From assembly GCA_905203995.1 (NCBI GenBank), contig CAJKXZ010000003.1:124001-188000 (forward strand): a stretch of 64,000 nucleotides of DNA, read 5' to 3'. A program made the translations under genes and the position numbers. The notes under the pieces were generated by a model, which saw nothing but the letters and a program-made list of their open reading frames with translations, did not search any database and was not told the origin of the DNA. The number at the start of each line of letters is the position of its first letter. The first letter of the stretch is position 1. Positions 33,684 through 42,237 of the stretch are shown one piece after another. The DNA comes from an uncultured Methanomassiliicoccus sp. (GTDB lineage Archaea > Thermoplasmatota > Thermoplasmata > Methanomassiliicoccales > Methanomassiliicoccaceae).

Positions 33684-35198
33684 GTGCCGATTCCTGTGAC
33701 CGAAAGTGCTGTTGCGCAAAATTCTGCAGTAACTGCTCCTGAACATTCAAAACACGCAATGTCTTCGCGCGAGAAGCTCATTCTCATCTCCATCTCTATT
33801 GGAACATTGATGACCGCTTTGGACGCGACGATTGTCAACATTGCCATCCCTACCATTTCTGAAGAATTTGGTGCCACAGCGGGCACTTCTTCCTGGATCC
33901 TTTTGGCATACACTCTCATGTTGGCTTGTTTCATGCTCTTATGGGGTAAGCTGGGTGCCATTTCAAGTTATAAAAAAATATTTTTAATCGGTGTGGGTAT
34001 TTTCACAGCCAGCTCTCTTGTTTTGGGTTTAGCTGGTTTTATTGAAAGTCTGGGAATCATGACGATCATCATCATGAGAGCTGTCCAAGGACTTGGTGCA
34101 GGTATGATCATGTCGATGAATCTGGCGATGGTTACTTCTTACATCTCGCCAGCAGTCAGGGGCTCCGCCATGGGTATTATCACGCTGATGGCGTCGTTAG
34201 GTACAGCCTTGGGTCCGGCGTTAGGCGGGGTACTCACTTCGGTACACTGGTCACTGATCTTTTTCATAAACGTGCCGATCGGTTTAGCCTGCATTTTAAT
34301 GTCAATAAAATCAATGTCTTCAATTGCTACCAACAGCAGTTCGCAAGATAAAAAATCAATTGATATTCTGGGTGCGATCCTGCTTTTCTTCGCTCTATTC
34401 TCATTCATCTATTTGATGGATGTCGGCAAAGGCAACTGGACATCCCCAACAGTAATTGCCCTGGCAATCGCTACCATTGTTTTCTTAGTCCTCATCTATT
34501 TCCAGGAAAAGAGAGCAAAAGATCCAATCATCAACGCCAGAATGCTTACGGAAAAGAACATACTTTTCTCATGCATTGCTAATCTGTTAATGTTTGGTGC
34601 AATGGCCGGCTGCTACTTCTTCCTTCCCTACTATCTGGAAGGGGTGTTGAGACAAACAACTATGTCTGCTGGGTTAATCCTTGTTGCCAACTCAATTGGC
34701 GTAATGGTTGCCGGCATTCTTGTAGGAAAGTTGATGGATAAATCCGGGGAATGCAGAAAATACGCTCTTGCTGGTTGCTTAGTGACCGCGGTAGGTTTCA
34801 TCACGATGCTGTCTTACGATCTCAATACCAGCATCATCCAGGTGATAGCAACTTTGCTGTTAATGGGCTTTGGTATGGGTTTAACTCTTGTGCCTATCGG
34901 CAACATCATCTTTACACACACTGTAACTGGTGAAGAAGGAGCCGCCTCTTCTTTCATCAATACTTTCCGTCAGATGGGCAGCAGTGTCGGTTTAGCGATT
35001 ATGCAGGCGGTGTTTATTGCGGTGTGGACAATCAACGCGATCCTTACCCGGCCTGAACTGGTAGAGCGGGTGATCGAAGGTTTCCACGTAGTCTTCATCG
35101 TCTGCGCACTGTTCGCAGTAATCGCTTTTGTCCTCATGTTAATTGTCCGTGACGGACCGAACAGTTCACACAAAACACCGGAAACCGAGGAAGCTTAA
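33684..35198 (+). CDS. MFS transporter, DHA2 (14-helix) drug-resistance type
   Basis: 504 residues with about 14 hydrophobic segments. TALDATIVNIAIPTISEEF (about 43-61) is the DHA2 signature. The second half shows VPIGNIIFTHTVTGEEGAA-like features of EmrB/QacA proteins. Substrate unknown. The start is GTG 33684, 27 bases after cimA, but the strong palindromic terminator at 35187 belongs to this gene, so it may be the last gene of the amino-acid operon or separate. A second protein of the same type is at 54556-56010. Confidence 0.85.
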   Translation: MPIPVTESAVAQNSAVTAPEHSKHAMSSREKLILISISIGTLMTALDATIVNIAIPTISEEFGATAGTSSWILLAYTLMLACFMLLWGKLGAISSYKKIFLIGVGIFTASSLVLGLAGFIESLGIMTIIIMRAVQGLGAGMIMSMNLAMVTSYISPAVRGSAMGIITLMASLGTALGPALGGVLTSVHWSLIFFINVPIGLACILMSIKSMSSIATNSSSQDKKSIDILGAILLFFALFSFIYLMDVGKGNWTSPTVIALAIATIVFLVLIYFQEKRAKDPIINARMLTEKNILFSCIANLLMFGAMAGCYFFLPYYLEGVLRQTTMSAGLILVANSIGVMVAGILVGKLMDKSGECRKYALAGCLVTAVGFITMLSYDLNTSIIQVIATLLLMGFGMGLTLVPIGNIIFTHTVTGEEGAASSFINTFRQMGSSVGLAIMQAVFIAVWTINAILTRPELVERVIEGFHVVFIVCALFAVIAFVLMLIVRDGPNSSHKTPETEEA

Positions 35199-35215
35199 GC
35201 TTCCTCTTACTTTTT
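35187..35215 (+). terminator. Palindromic terminator overlapping the MFS stop codon
   Basis: GAGGAAGCTT-AAGCTTCCTC (35187-35206) is a perfect 20-base palindrome containing the stop TAA (35196-35198), followed by TTACTTTTTC. Confidence 0.65.
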
Positions 35216-35262
35216 CTAAGATCTCTAAAACTTTTAATCTTTAATCGCTGTTATTTGCCAAT

Positions 35263-36081
35263 ATGAGCAGACACGTCATGGAAGCGCTAGGTAAGTCGCG
35301 AGTGGTTATTGAAGATGGCAAAGTTATCGACGTATCTGATCCTCTTGTAACATACTGTCCTTTATTCAAAAAGCACAGAAACATTGAAGAATTAAATTGC
35401 GAAACAATCAAAACAAACATGCAGTTCCGGATTGATGATTTTGGAATGTGCACAGAAAAGAGGAAAATTCGTTTAGATTATTTCCTTAACTTTGGCATTT
35501 CTGAACTCCTTAGTTTGGCACTTAAGGAAAAGTTATTGGATGCGGCCGTAATTGCTTCCGACGGCTGCGGAACGGTTGTTTTAGATGATCCCGAAATTAT
35601 TCAAGGCATGGGTGGCAGGATTTCTGGGATTGTTGAAACGGAACCAATAAAATCTGTGATTGAAGGCATTGGTGCAGAAAAGGTACTCGATCCGCAGACC
35701 GCCAAGATCGATCAGATTGCCGGCGTTGAAAAAGCTTTGCAGATGGGTTATGAGCGCATTGGCGTCACCACACCCTTTGCTACTTGTGCCCAAGAACTCA
35801 AAGAAAAATACGGTGAGAAATTAATGATTTTTGCCGTACACACTACTGGTGTTACTGCCGAAGAAGCTCAGCTGTTTTTTGAGTATGCTGATGTAGTAAC
35901 TGCCTGCGCTTCCCTGCATATCCGAGAACTGGCCAAGACTAAAGCAACTCTGCAGGCCGGCACAAAAGTTCCGATTTATGGAGCCAGTATCAAAGGAAAA
36001 GAGTTGATGATGGCTAAACTCAATGAATTAGGTAAAACTCCCGATACCATTCTGGAAGATGGACCGTACCCTTTGATATGA
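35263..36081 (+). CDS. Methanogenesis marker protein 8 (DUF2099)
   Basis: 272 residues matching DUF2099: the opening RVVIEDGKVIDVSDPLVTYCPLF, a DNAIV-like ASDGCGTVV and CASLHIRELAKTKATLQAGTKVPIYGAS region. It is one of the marker proteins almost restricted to methanogens; function unknown. A TATA-like CTTTTAATC (35231-35239) about 28 bases before the ATG suggests a leaderless transcript. The cysteines in TYCPLF, FGMC and SDGCG could bind metal. Confidence 0.88.
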   Translation: MSRHVMEALGKSRVVIEDGKVIDVSDPLVTYCPLFKKHRNIEELNCETIKTNMQFRIDDFGMCTEKRKIRLDYFLNFGISELLSLALKEKLLDAAVIASDGCGTVVLDDPEIIQGMGGRISGIVETEPIKSVIEGIGAEKVLDPQTAKIDQIAGVEKALQMGYERIGVTTPFATCAQELKEKYGEKLMIFAVHTTGVTAEEAQLFFEYADVVTACASLHIRELAKTKATLQAGTKVPIYGASIKGKELMMAKLNELGKTPDTILEDGPYPLI

Positions 36082-36240
36082 TTTAGTTGAATCGATGCTG
36101 GCTATTCGTTAACTATCCAGAAACACAGGAGTTCAAACATAATTTATTGTTGAATTGTAAGATACATCATAATCTTGACAGGCAGCTACTATTTATAGAT
36201 TCAATGAGTTATACTCACAATAATTAATTAAGTGAGATCT

Positions 36241-37287
36241 ATGTCTAAACTTTCACCCAAAGAGAGAGTCTTCGCAGCAATGGAGAAAGAAACGTTAGAC
36301 AGACCTCCGGTTTCCATTTTTACACAATCTTCAACCATCACGCAGATGGAGACATTAGGCATCTTTTACCCTGAAGCACACACTAATGCGGAAAAGATGG
36401 CCAAACTGGCTTCGGCGCAGGCCGATCTTTTCGGCTTTGAATCAGTCCGCACTCCCTTTTGTGTATCCGTCGAAGCTGAAAATTTTGGCTGTAAAGTGGA
36501 ATTAAGTGCGGATAACTCCCCCTTGATCCGTGAAGTTCCTTATCAATTCGATCCTTTTTCAGGAGAACTAGTAGGCGAAGAGCGCTTAAATCTTGATCCG
36601 GATACGTTCCTCGTTTCTGGCCGCGTTCCTACAGTACTTAGATCGGTGGAACTACTTGCTAAGACTCATGGTGAACAATATCCCGTTATCGCCGGGGTCT
36701 CGGGCCCTTTCACCACTTTGGGGCAGATGATTGGTATTGAACAATTAATGATGGCAAGTGTGCTCTGTCCCCAGCGCCTTGAAGAGTTAGTTAAGTTGAT
36801 TACGCCCTCGTTTAAAGCTTATATCCAAAGCCTTGCCGACGCCGGTGCAGATATCATCACTATGGCTGAAGGTTTAGGTTCTTCCAATATGATTGAACCA
36901 AGTTTATTTCCGCAGTTGATCGGGCAGCATCTCGACTGCCTTACTAGTGTTAAAGGCGCCTATTCGGTATTACATACCTGTGGTGATGCCCGGTTAATTT
37001 TAGAAATGATGGCTGACACCGGTGTGGATGGTATTTCATTGGAAAATGCCGTCGATCCCCATGTCGCTGTTGAGATGGTCGGTAAACGGACGGTTTTAAT
37101 CGGTAACATCGGCACAGTAGGGCCGCTAATGCTTGGCACGCCGGTAAGTGTAACGCTCGCCGCGCAAAACTGTCTAGAAGCAGGTTTTGATATTATTGCC
37201 CCCGGCTGTGGGCTGCCTTTGTCGACACCCAATGAGAATCTGGAAGCGTTAGTTGCCGCGGTCAAAAAGCAGGGCGATGCAAATTAA
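36241..37287 (+). CDS. Methylcobamide:coenzyme M methyltransferase, MtaA/MtbA family
   Basis: 348 residues, UroD-type barrel. The zinc ligands are visible: HTCGDA (His-x-Cys, about 239-244) and the distal Cys in GCGLPLSTPNE (about 321-331). MtaA/MtbA transfers a methyl group from a methylated corrinoid protein to CoM, the step before methyl-CoM reductase. Which corrinoid protein it serves (methanol or methylamine) cannot be told here. ATG 36241 has GTGA upstream; GTG 36232 is in frame but less likely. It precedes the tandem UroD-type genes, but these have their own promoters. Confidence 0.88.
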   Translation: MSKLSPKERVFAAMEKETLDRPPVSIFTQSSTITQMETLGIFYPEAHTNAEKMAKLASAQADLFGFESVRTPFCVSVEAENFGCKVELSADNSPLIREVPYQFDPFSGELVGEERLNLDPDTFLVSGRVPTVLRSVELLAKTHGEQYPVIAGVSGPFTTLGQMIGIEQLMMASVLCPQRLEELVKLITPSFKAYIQSLADAGADIITMAEGLGSSNMIEPSLFPQLIGQHLDCLTSVKGAYSVLHTCGDARLILEMMADTGVDGISLENAVDPHVAVEMVGKRTVLIGNIGTVGPLMLGTPVSVTLAAQNCLEAGFDIIAPGCGLPLSTPNENLEALVAAVKKQGDAN

Positions 37288-37311
37288 TTTCATTTAGGAT
37301 TATATGCGTTG

Positions 37312-37319
37312 TTTTTATA
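37312..37319 (+). promoter_or_regulatory. TATA box of first UroD-type gene
   Basis: TTTTTATA lies about 30 bases before ATG 37347, so transcription should start just a few bases before the ATG. This gives the gene its own promoter, separate from the MtaA-like gene. Confidence 0.5.
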
Positions 37320-37346
37320 CGAAGGATCCCTTCTCATGGCGATCAT

Positions 37347-38462
37347 ATGGGTTATGAAGAGTTGTTTCCGCCGTGTGATATGGAATGGCATGCGCGTTCG
37401 AAAAAGAGATTTGCTAATGCTTTTGTTGATAGCAAATTCGACAGGGTGGATGTAGACTTACATATGCTCTCTCATGCGGCAGTGGCCTGCGGATATACAA
37501 TCAGGGATTTCTACGAGAAACCGGAATTAGGCATTCATTGCGTAGCTCACATCTATCAGCTTTATGATTTATTGCCTGTGACACACTGGTTCTATGCATC
37601 ACCATGGTTAGCCGACTTAGGCTGCAACATGATTTACAAGGACACCCTCCCTCCAATTCCAGAGTCCGAAATTCTTCATGAACCCGGCGATGTAGACAAC
37701 CTCCACGTACCAAGCACTGAAGAACTGTACAATGGATGGACTTACTCTCAATACAAGAGTCTCTATTCCTATGTCCAGAAGAACATACCTCAGACCTTTG
37801 TGCCAATCGCCTACGGATTTGATCCAGTAGGAGAAGCAGCAGCTCTCTGCGGTGTAGAAAACTTCATCATGTGGACCTTTGTCGAACAGGAAGCTGCCCA
37901 CAAGCTGCTTGCCAAGTTCACCGAGACTTCGGTAAACGGCGCACTTTGCACCGCCAAAGATCACGGTTACTCCATGTTGATCGTGGCTTCCATCTTAGCA
38001 AATAATGACATCTTTTCCGACGAAGCCATCAAAGAATTCTCGGTTAAATACATGAAAGATTACGTGAACAAGTCTTTCCGGGGCGGTGCTGGCCCGCAGG
38101 TCTTCTATCACTGCTGTGGCAATCATGAAACGAGCTATAAGCAGTTCCATAGTCTGGTGTGGTCGCCGCTTACTGAAATGCATATCGGCTATAAGGGGCA
38201 GGAAGCATTTCCTTCTGACCTTTTGATAAAAGAATTCGGGGCCAAAGCTACCTGCATGGGCTCGGTTGATACCAAATTGCTAATCAGTCCCAATCCTAAG
38301 GCAGTCTATGATGCTTCAGTTAAGCAGATCGTGGCTGGCAGAGACTCACCGCGGGGCTATGTCCTTGGTGCTTCTTGCGAATGTCCACCGTACGCCTTAC
38401 CCGGCAACATTTTAGCCATGACGCAAGCCGCCAAAGATTATGGTACCTACGGCACTTGGTAA
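37347..38462 (+). CDS. UroD/MtaA-superfamily methyltransferase-like protein, copy 1
   Basis: 371 residues, about the size of MtaA-type enzymes. Candidate zinc ligands: YHCCGNHETSY (His-x-Cys, about 252-262) and the Cys pair in GASCECPPYALPGN near the C-terminus, which parallel the HxC and distal Cys of methyl-transferring UroD proteins rather than the arginine-rich active site of heme-forming UroD. The substrate is unknown. It has a promoter (37312) and terminator (38468) of its own. Residues 68-186 are encoded by a tract identical to copy 2, while the flanking regions differ at many codons and use less biased codons, so this copy looks like the recipient of gene conversion. Confidence 0.75.
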   Translation: MGYEELFPPCDMEWHARSKKRFANAFVDSKFDRVDVDLHMLSHAAVACGYTIRDFYEKPELGIHCVAHIYQLYDLLPVTHWFYASPWLADLGCNMIYKDTLPPIPESEILHEPGDVDNLHVPSTEELYNGWTYSQYKSLYSYVQKNIPQTFVPIAYGFDPVGEAAALCGVENFIMWTFVEQEAAHKLLAKFTETSVNGALCTAKDHGYSMLIVASILANNDIFSDEAIKEFSVKYMKDYVNKSFRGGAGPQVFYHCCGNHETSYKQFHSLVWSPLTEMHIGYKGQEAFPSDLLIKEFGAKATCMGSVDTKLLISPNPKAVYDASVKQIVAGRDSPRGYVLGASCECPPYALPGNILAMTQAAKDYGTYGTW

Positions 38463-38467
38463 CCGAA

Positions 38468-38488
38468 GTCCGGCAACGGACCTTTTTT
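38468..38488 (+). terminator. Hairpin/T-tract terminator after UroD-type copy 1
   Basis: GTCCG-GCAA-CGGAC (38468-38481) followed by C and six T. Confidence 0.65.
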
Positions 38489-38724
38489 CATTTTTCTCAT
38501 TTTATATCTCTTAATAATATTGTTTTACAACTCAGTATGATCTGGCTCTTGTTAACTTCAATAATTCCTCATTTTTCTAACTCATGTAATATTAAAGATT
38601 GGACTCAAATAAAGAAACATTTTTTCATGTACCTTCTTTTTGATAAGAATTGTTTGCGTTTAGCATTCTCAACTCGTATATTTTGTAACAATTTTGCGTT
38701 TTTACACCATTTTTTGTCACAAGT

Positions 38725-38735
38725 CTTATATATTT
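38725..38735 (+). promoter_or_regulatory. TATA box of UroD-type copy 2
   Basis: CTTATATATTT lies about 35 bases before ATG 38764, with GGGGAT (38755-38760) just before the ATG as ribosome-binding site. A strong-looking promoter for a highly codon-biased gene. Confidence 0.6.
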
Positions 38736-38763
38736 ACGCGATTCTATCAGTATCGGGGATTAT

Positions 38764-39879
38764 ATGGGATACGAAGAGTTATTTCCACCGTATGATATGG
38801 AATGGCACGCCCATTCCACTAGGCGTTTTGCAAATCCCTTTGTCGATAACAAATTCGACAGAGTTGATGTAGATCCAATTATGCTCTCACATGCTGCAGT
38901 AGCATGCGGATATACAATCAGGGATTTCTACGAGAAGCCAGAACTTGGAATCCATTGTCTCGCACACATCTATCAGCTTTATGATTTATTGCCTGTGACA
39001 CACTGGTTCTATGCATCACCATGGTTAGCCGACTTAGGCTGCAACATGATTTACAAGGACACCCTCCCTCCAATTCCAGAGTCCGAAATTCTTCATGAAC
39101 CCGGCGATGTAGACAACCTCCACGTACCAAGCACTGAAGAACTGTACAATGGATGGACTTACTCTCAATACAAGAGTCTCTATTCCTATGTCCAGAAGAA
39201 CATACCTCAGACCTTTGTGCCAATCGCCTACGGATTTGATCCAGTAGGAGAAGCAGCAGCTCTCTGCGGTGTAGAAAACTTCATCATGTGGACCTTTGTC
39301 GAACAGGAAGCTGCCCACAAGTTGCTTGCCAAGTTCACCGAGACCGCAGTAAACGGTGCTCTGTGTACTGCTAAAGACTATGGCTCCGCAATGCTGGTTA
39401 TCGCTTCAGTTTTAGCCAACAACGATATCTTCTCTGACGAAGCAATCAGAGAGTACTCTGTTAAATACATGAGAGAATACGTTGACAAGTCCTTCCGTGG
39501 CGGCGCTGGACCACAGATCTTCTATCACTGCTGTGGAAACCACGAAACAAGCTACAAGGAATTCCAGAACCTTATCTGGTCTCCGTTCACTGTATTCCAT
39601 GTTGGATACAAGGGCCAAGAGGCTTTCCCCTCTGATCTCCTTGTACAGGAATACGGAAACAAAGCCACTTGCATGGGATCTGTCGATACCAAGCTCTTAA
39701 TCAACCCCAATCCAAAGGTTGTTTACGATGCCTCTGCTAAACAGATCGTTGCTGGAAGAGACGCTCCACGCGGATATATCCTTGGTGCTTCTTGTGAATG
39801 CCCACCATATGCTTTACCTGGCAACATCCTTGCCATGACTCGCGCAGCTAAAGACTATGGTACCTATGGAAAATGGTGA
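38764..39879 (+). CDS. UroD/MtaA-superfamily methyltransferase-like protein, copy 2
   Basis: 371 residues, same ligands as copy 1: HCCGNHETSY and CECPPYALPGN. Its codons are strongly biased toward the set used in the hdr-mvh operon (AAG, ATC, AAC, CTC, CCA), suggesting high expression and a core role. It has its own TATA box and GGGGAT Shine-Dalgarno. The two-CxxC redox protein starts ten bases after it and shares its terminator, so the pair form a bicistron; the redox protein could be a reductant or partner of this enzyme (inference). Confidence 0.78.
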   Translation: MGYEELFPPYDMEWHAHSTRRFANPFVDNKFDRVDVDPIMLSHAAVACGYTIRDFYEKPELGIHCLAHIYQLYDLLPVTHWFYASPWLADLGCNMIYKDTLPPIPESEILHEPGDVDNLHVPSTEELYNGWTYSQYKSLYSYVQKNIPQTFVPIAYGFDPVGEAAALCGVENFIMWTFVEQEAAHKLLAKFTETAVNGALCTAKDYGSAMLVIASVLANNDIFSDEAIREYSVKYMREYVDKSFRGGAGPQIFYHCCGNHETSYKEFQNLIWSPFTVFHVGYKGQEAFPSDLLVQEYGNKATCMGSVDTKLLINPNPKVVYDASAKQIVAGRDAPRGYILGASCECPPYALPGNILAMTRAAKDYGTYGKW

Positions 39880-39888
39880 GGTGAGAAA

Positions 39889-40335
39889 ATGGATGCAAAA
39901 TTCTCTGACAGCGTAAAAGAACTCATTGGAGAGAGAGGTCTAAAGATTGATGATGTTATCGATGTCATCAACACTGCTGAAGCAAGCGGTAAAAAGATAA
40001 ACAACGGCTCCCAGAACCTTGCCAAAAAGCGTATTGGAGAAGTCACAATCTATGCTTTGTACGACAACAACGGCAACGTAGAGAGTGCTTACTCCCACCG
40101 TATGGTACTTGGAGACCTGCAGAAGACAACAGATGAACCAGATCCAACCGACTGGGTTTGTGTCTCCTGTAATGAAAAGGCTGTTATTGGAACAGTTCTG
40201 ATGACCTATATGGGTGTCACCAGGTCTGGACCAGCTGTTGTTTGCGAAAAGTGCGGTGACGCTTGGGTAGAAGAATACCTGGCTACCAAGACCATTGCAG
40301 CAGCAGAAGGCCTCTTCGAAAAGAAGAAAGCATAA
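39889..40335 (+). CDS. Two-CxxC redox protein with extra N-terminal domain
   Basis: 148 residues. The C-terminal 60 residues show WVCVSC (Cys 91, 94) and CEKCGDAW (Cys 119, 122), then EEYLATKTIAAAEGLFEKK. This pattern, WxCxxC ... CxxCG ... EExLAxxKxxxxExxLExK, fits small redox proteins I know from bacterial gene neighbourhoods as DVU_1557-like/CLJU_RS11910-like (from memory). Residues 1-85 form an additional domain I do not recognise. Start ATG with GGTGAG upstream, ten bases after copy 2. Probably delivers electrons to, or structures, the UroD-type enzyme. Confidence 0.65.
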   Translation: MDAKFSDSVKELIGERGLKIDDVIDVINTAEASGKKINNGSQNLAKKRIGEVTIYALYDNNGNVESAYSHRMVLGDLQKTTDEPDPTDWVCVSCNEKAVIGTVLMTYMGVTRSGPAVVCEKCGDAWVEEYLATKTIAAAEGLFEKKKA

Positions 40336-40343
40336 AACTGTTT

Positions 40344-40373
40344 AAGGGCCTTCCGGCCTTTCAATCTTTTTTT
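40344..40373 (+). terminator. Hairpin/T-tract terminator after the redox gene
   Basis: AAGGGCC-TTCC-GGCCTTT (40344-40361), one G-T pair, then seven T (40367-40373). Confidence 0.7.
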
Positions 40374-40409
40374 GAACTTTTATAGCATTTGCGATTATGG
40401 TGTTTATAC

Positions 40410-41774
40410 ATGAGTGAGATCATTGGCGAAACAGAAAGTTTATGTCCAGAATGTTTAAAGGTCATTCCTGCCGTAAAAATTGCAGAGAATGATAATGTCT
40501 ATCTGGAAAAAACCTGCCCTGAACATGGCAAGTATAAAGTTTTGATTTGGAGGGGCGTTGACGACTATCTTTCTTTGAAAAAATATGCCTGCGTGCCGTC
40601 AAAACCAGATGTCTGCGCGGTTGACAAAGAGGAAATCGTTTGTCCATTGGATTGTGGCTTATGTAAAGAACACACTCAACATACTTGTTTAGTAATTCTG
40701 GAAGTCACTAACGGCTGTAACCTCAAATGTCCGATTTGTTTTGCTTCTGCCAGTTCTGGTTACAAGTATCATCCTGATATTGAAACAATTCGTAAGATGT
40801 ACCAGACTGCTTTAGACAGTGTAGGAGAAAACGTCTGTATTCAGATTAGCGGCGGTGAACCGACGATCCGTGATGATCTGCCAGAAATTGTCAGAATGGG
40901 AAAAGAGATGGGCATTAGTTACATCGAAGTGAATACCAATGGTGTAAGATTTGCTGAAGATCTTGACTTTTTACAGCAATGCAAAGATGCCGGTGTTGAT
41001 TCACTCTACTTCTCTTTTGATGGACTTACCAGCGATGTCTTCATGAAAACTTGCGGTAAAGATCTGCTGGAAACTAAGTTGAAAGCCATTGAAAATTGTA
41101 AGAAAGTAGAGATGGGCGTAACATTAGTTACTGTCGTTTCGCCAGATATTAACATAAATCAAATCGGCCAGCTTATTGATTTTGCTAAACAAAATGTTCC
41201 TACTATCAAAGGCATTCATTTCCAGCCGTTAAGCTATTTTGGACGTTATCCAATCATTCCGCAGGATGACAACCGTACAGTTCTGCCTGATCTCTTAGTG
41301 GAAATTGAAAAACAAACCAAGGGGCAGTTAAGGGTAGACAATTTCATCCCGACTTCTTGCACCAATGTCCACTGCGATGTAAAGTCCATGTCGGTAATTC
41401 TTGAAGATGGTTCTTTATTCCCGTTAACACACCGGTCAATGGGTCCGCCTAAAGATACCTGCTGCGTAGCTTCCAAAACCCGTCAGGAAATCAGCGATCT
41501 CTGGCGCTTTGTCGACGAAAGTATGGAATCAGGCAAAGAAGCGGAACCCGGCAGCTGGGACGAATTTATTCAGCGGGCTAAAAGCAATTATCTTACTATT
41601 TCTTCAATGCCTTTCCAGGATGTCTGGAATGTTGAAACAGAGCGTCTTCGTGGATGTTGCATTCATACCGTGACACCTGATGGAAGATTGATTCCCTTCT
41701 GTTTATTCAACATCAACAGCGTTCATGGCAAAACACTATACCGCCATGAAATCTTGGAAAAATATTCTCAATAA
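40410..41774 (+). CDS. Radical SAM protein with N-terminal zinc ribbon (Tes/TrsS-like)
   Basis: 454 residues. N-terminal CPECLKVIPAVK ... CPEHGKYKVLIWRG (Cys 12, 15, 36), then CPLDCGLCKEHTQHTC (about 78-93), then the radical SAM CxxxCxxC as CNLKCPIC (Cys 103, 107, 110) and ISGGEPT. A C-terminal GCCIHTVTPDGRLIPFCLFN segment closes the fold. This layout is shared by the archaeal tetraether synthase Tes/MJ0619 type and by bacterial TrsS proteins; I cannot separate them from sequence alone. ATG 40410 was chosen over TTG 40389. A TATA-like TTTTATA lies about 30 bases upstream of the ATG. Confidence 0.72.
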   Translation: MSEIIGETESLCPECLKVIPAVKIAENDNVYLEKTCPEHGKYKVLIWRGVDDYLSLKKYACVPSKPDVCAVDKEEIVCPLDCGLCKEHTQHTCLVILEVTNGCNLKCPICFASASSGYKYHPDIETIRKMYQTALDSVGENVCIQISGGEPTIRDDLPEIVRMGKEMGISYIEVNTNGVRFAEDLDFLQQCKDAGVDSLYFSFDGLTSDVFMKTCGKDLLETKLKAIENCKKVEMGVTLVTVVSPDININQIGQLIDFAKQNVPTIKGIHFQPLSYFGRYPIIPQDDNRTVLPDLLVEIEKQTKGQLRVDNFIPTSCTNVHCDVKSMSVILEDGSLFPLTHRSMGPPKDTCCVASKTRQEISDLWRFVDESMESGKEAEPGSWDEFIQRAKSNYLTISSMPFQDVWNVETERLRGCCIHTVTPDGRLIPFCLFNINSVHGKTLYRHEILEKYSQ

Positions 41775-41800
41775 AAGAGAAGCAGGCTTAACGCCTGCCA
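41775..41800 (+). terminator. Hairpin between the convergent radical SAM and zinc-ribbon genes
   Basis: GCAGGC (41782-41787) pairs with GCCTGC (41793-41798); the minus-strand stop codon lies in the loop. It can serve both directions. Confidence 0.5.
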
Positions 41801-42093
41801 CTCTTACCTACACTTTTATTATAATTGTCTAAAATTCCGTTCATGTAAGTTGCAAGTTGTTTCTCTCTTTCTTTTGATTTTACGAGAACTCCGTTTATTG
41901 GAAATTCATAATCGCAGCGTAAACAGCGAGCAAGATTGCAGCCATAGGCGCCTTTGGCGCATCCTTTGCATGCAATAGCACGAGATTGAAAAAGTGAAAA
42001 TTCTAAACCACAGCGAGGGCAAGTCATTTTCTTGGTAGTTTTCATCAATGCAGGTGTAATACCCACCCTCTCCATTTCAGGCGTTAACGGCAT
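41788..42093 (-). CDS. Small zinc-ribbon protein, paralogue of the 16-306 gene
   Basis: 101 residues. CPRCGLEFSL, CKGC, a single Cys, and CLRCDYEFPI repeat the spacing of the gene at 16-306 closely (CPxCGxEFSL; AxxCxGC; RCxxCDxEF), then the sequence diverges into a helical tail (REKQLATYMNGILDNYNKS). Function unknown. Its position opposite the radical SAM gene, as the other sits before a hydantoinase-like gene, suggests these small proteins attach to different catabolic modules (inference). Confidence 0.6.
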   Translation of the reverse strand: MPLTPEMERVGITPALMKTTKKMTCPRCGLEFSLFQSRAIACKGCAKGAYGCNLARCLRCDYEFPINGVLVKSKEREKQLATYMNGILDNYNKSVGKSGRR

Positions 42094-42237
42094 TTTTCTT
42101 CCTCTTTTCCTATATTGTCCAGATGATAGATAAGGGTTTGCCAGTACCTATCAATTCTGCCCATGTTTTGTAAAAATTATTGCATCATTTTCTGATTGAT
42201 TAATTCAAATAGTTTGACCATTTTCATCAATGTGCAT

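Larger units (their letters stand above)
38463..38763 (+). other. 301-bp AT-rich intergenic region between the UroD-type copies
   Basis: Holds the terminator of copy 1 (38468-38488), then AT-rich sequence with no supported gene, and the promoter of copy 2 at the right end. No repeat or RNA recognised. Confidence 0.5.

Noticed and set aside
37501..39223. Two nearly identical 101-codon minus-strand frames opposite the UroD-type genes
   Set aside because: They are identical only because they lie over the converted tract; the products look random and have no start signals.
36241..40335. In-frame amber codons read as pyrrolysine
   Set aside because: Methylamine methyltransferases of this order use UAG, but no long frame here is split by an isolated UAG between conserved halves.
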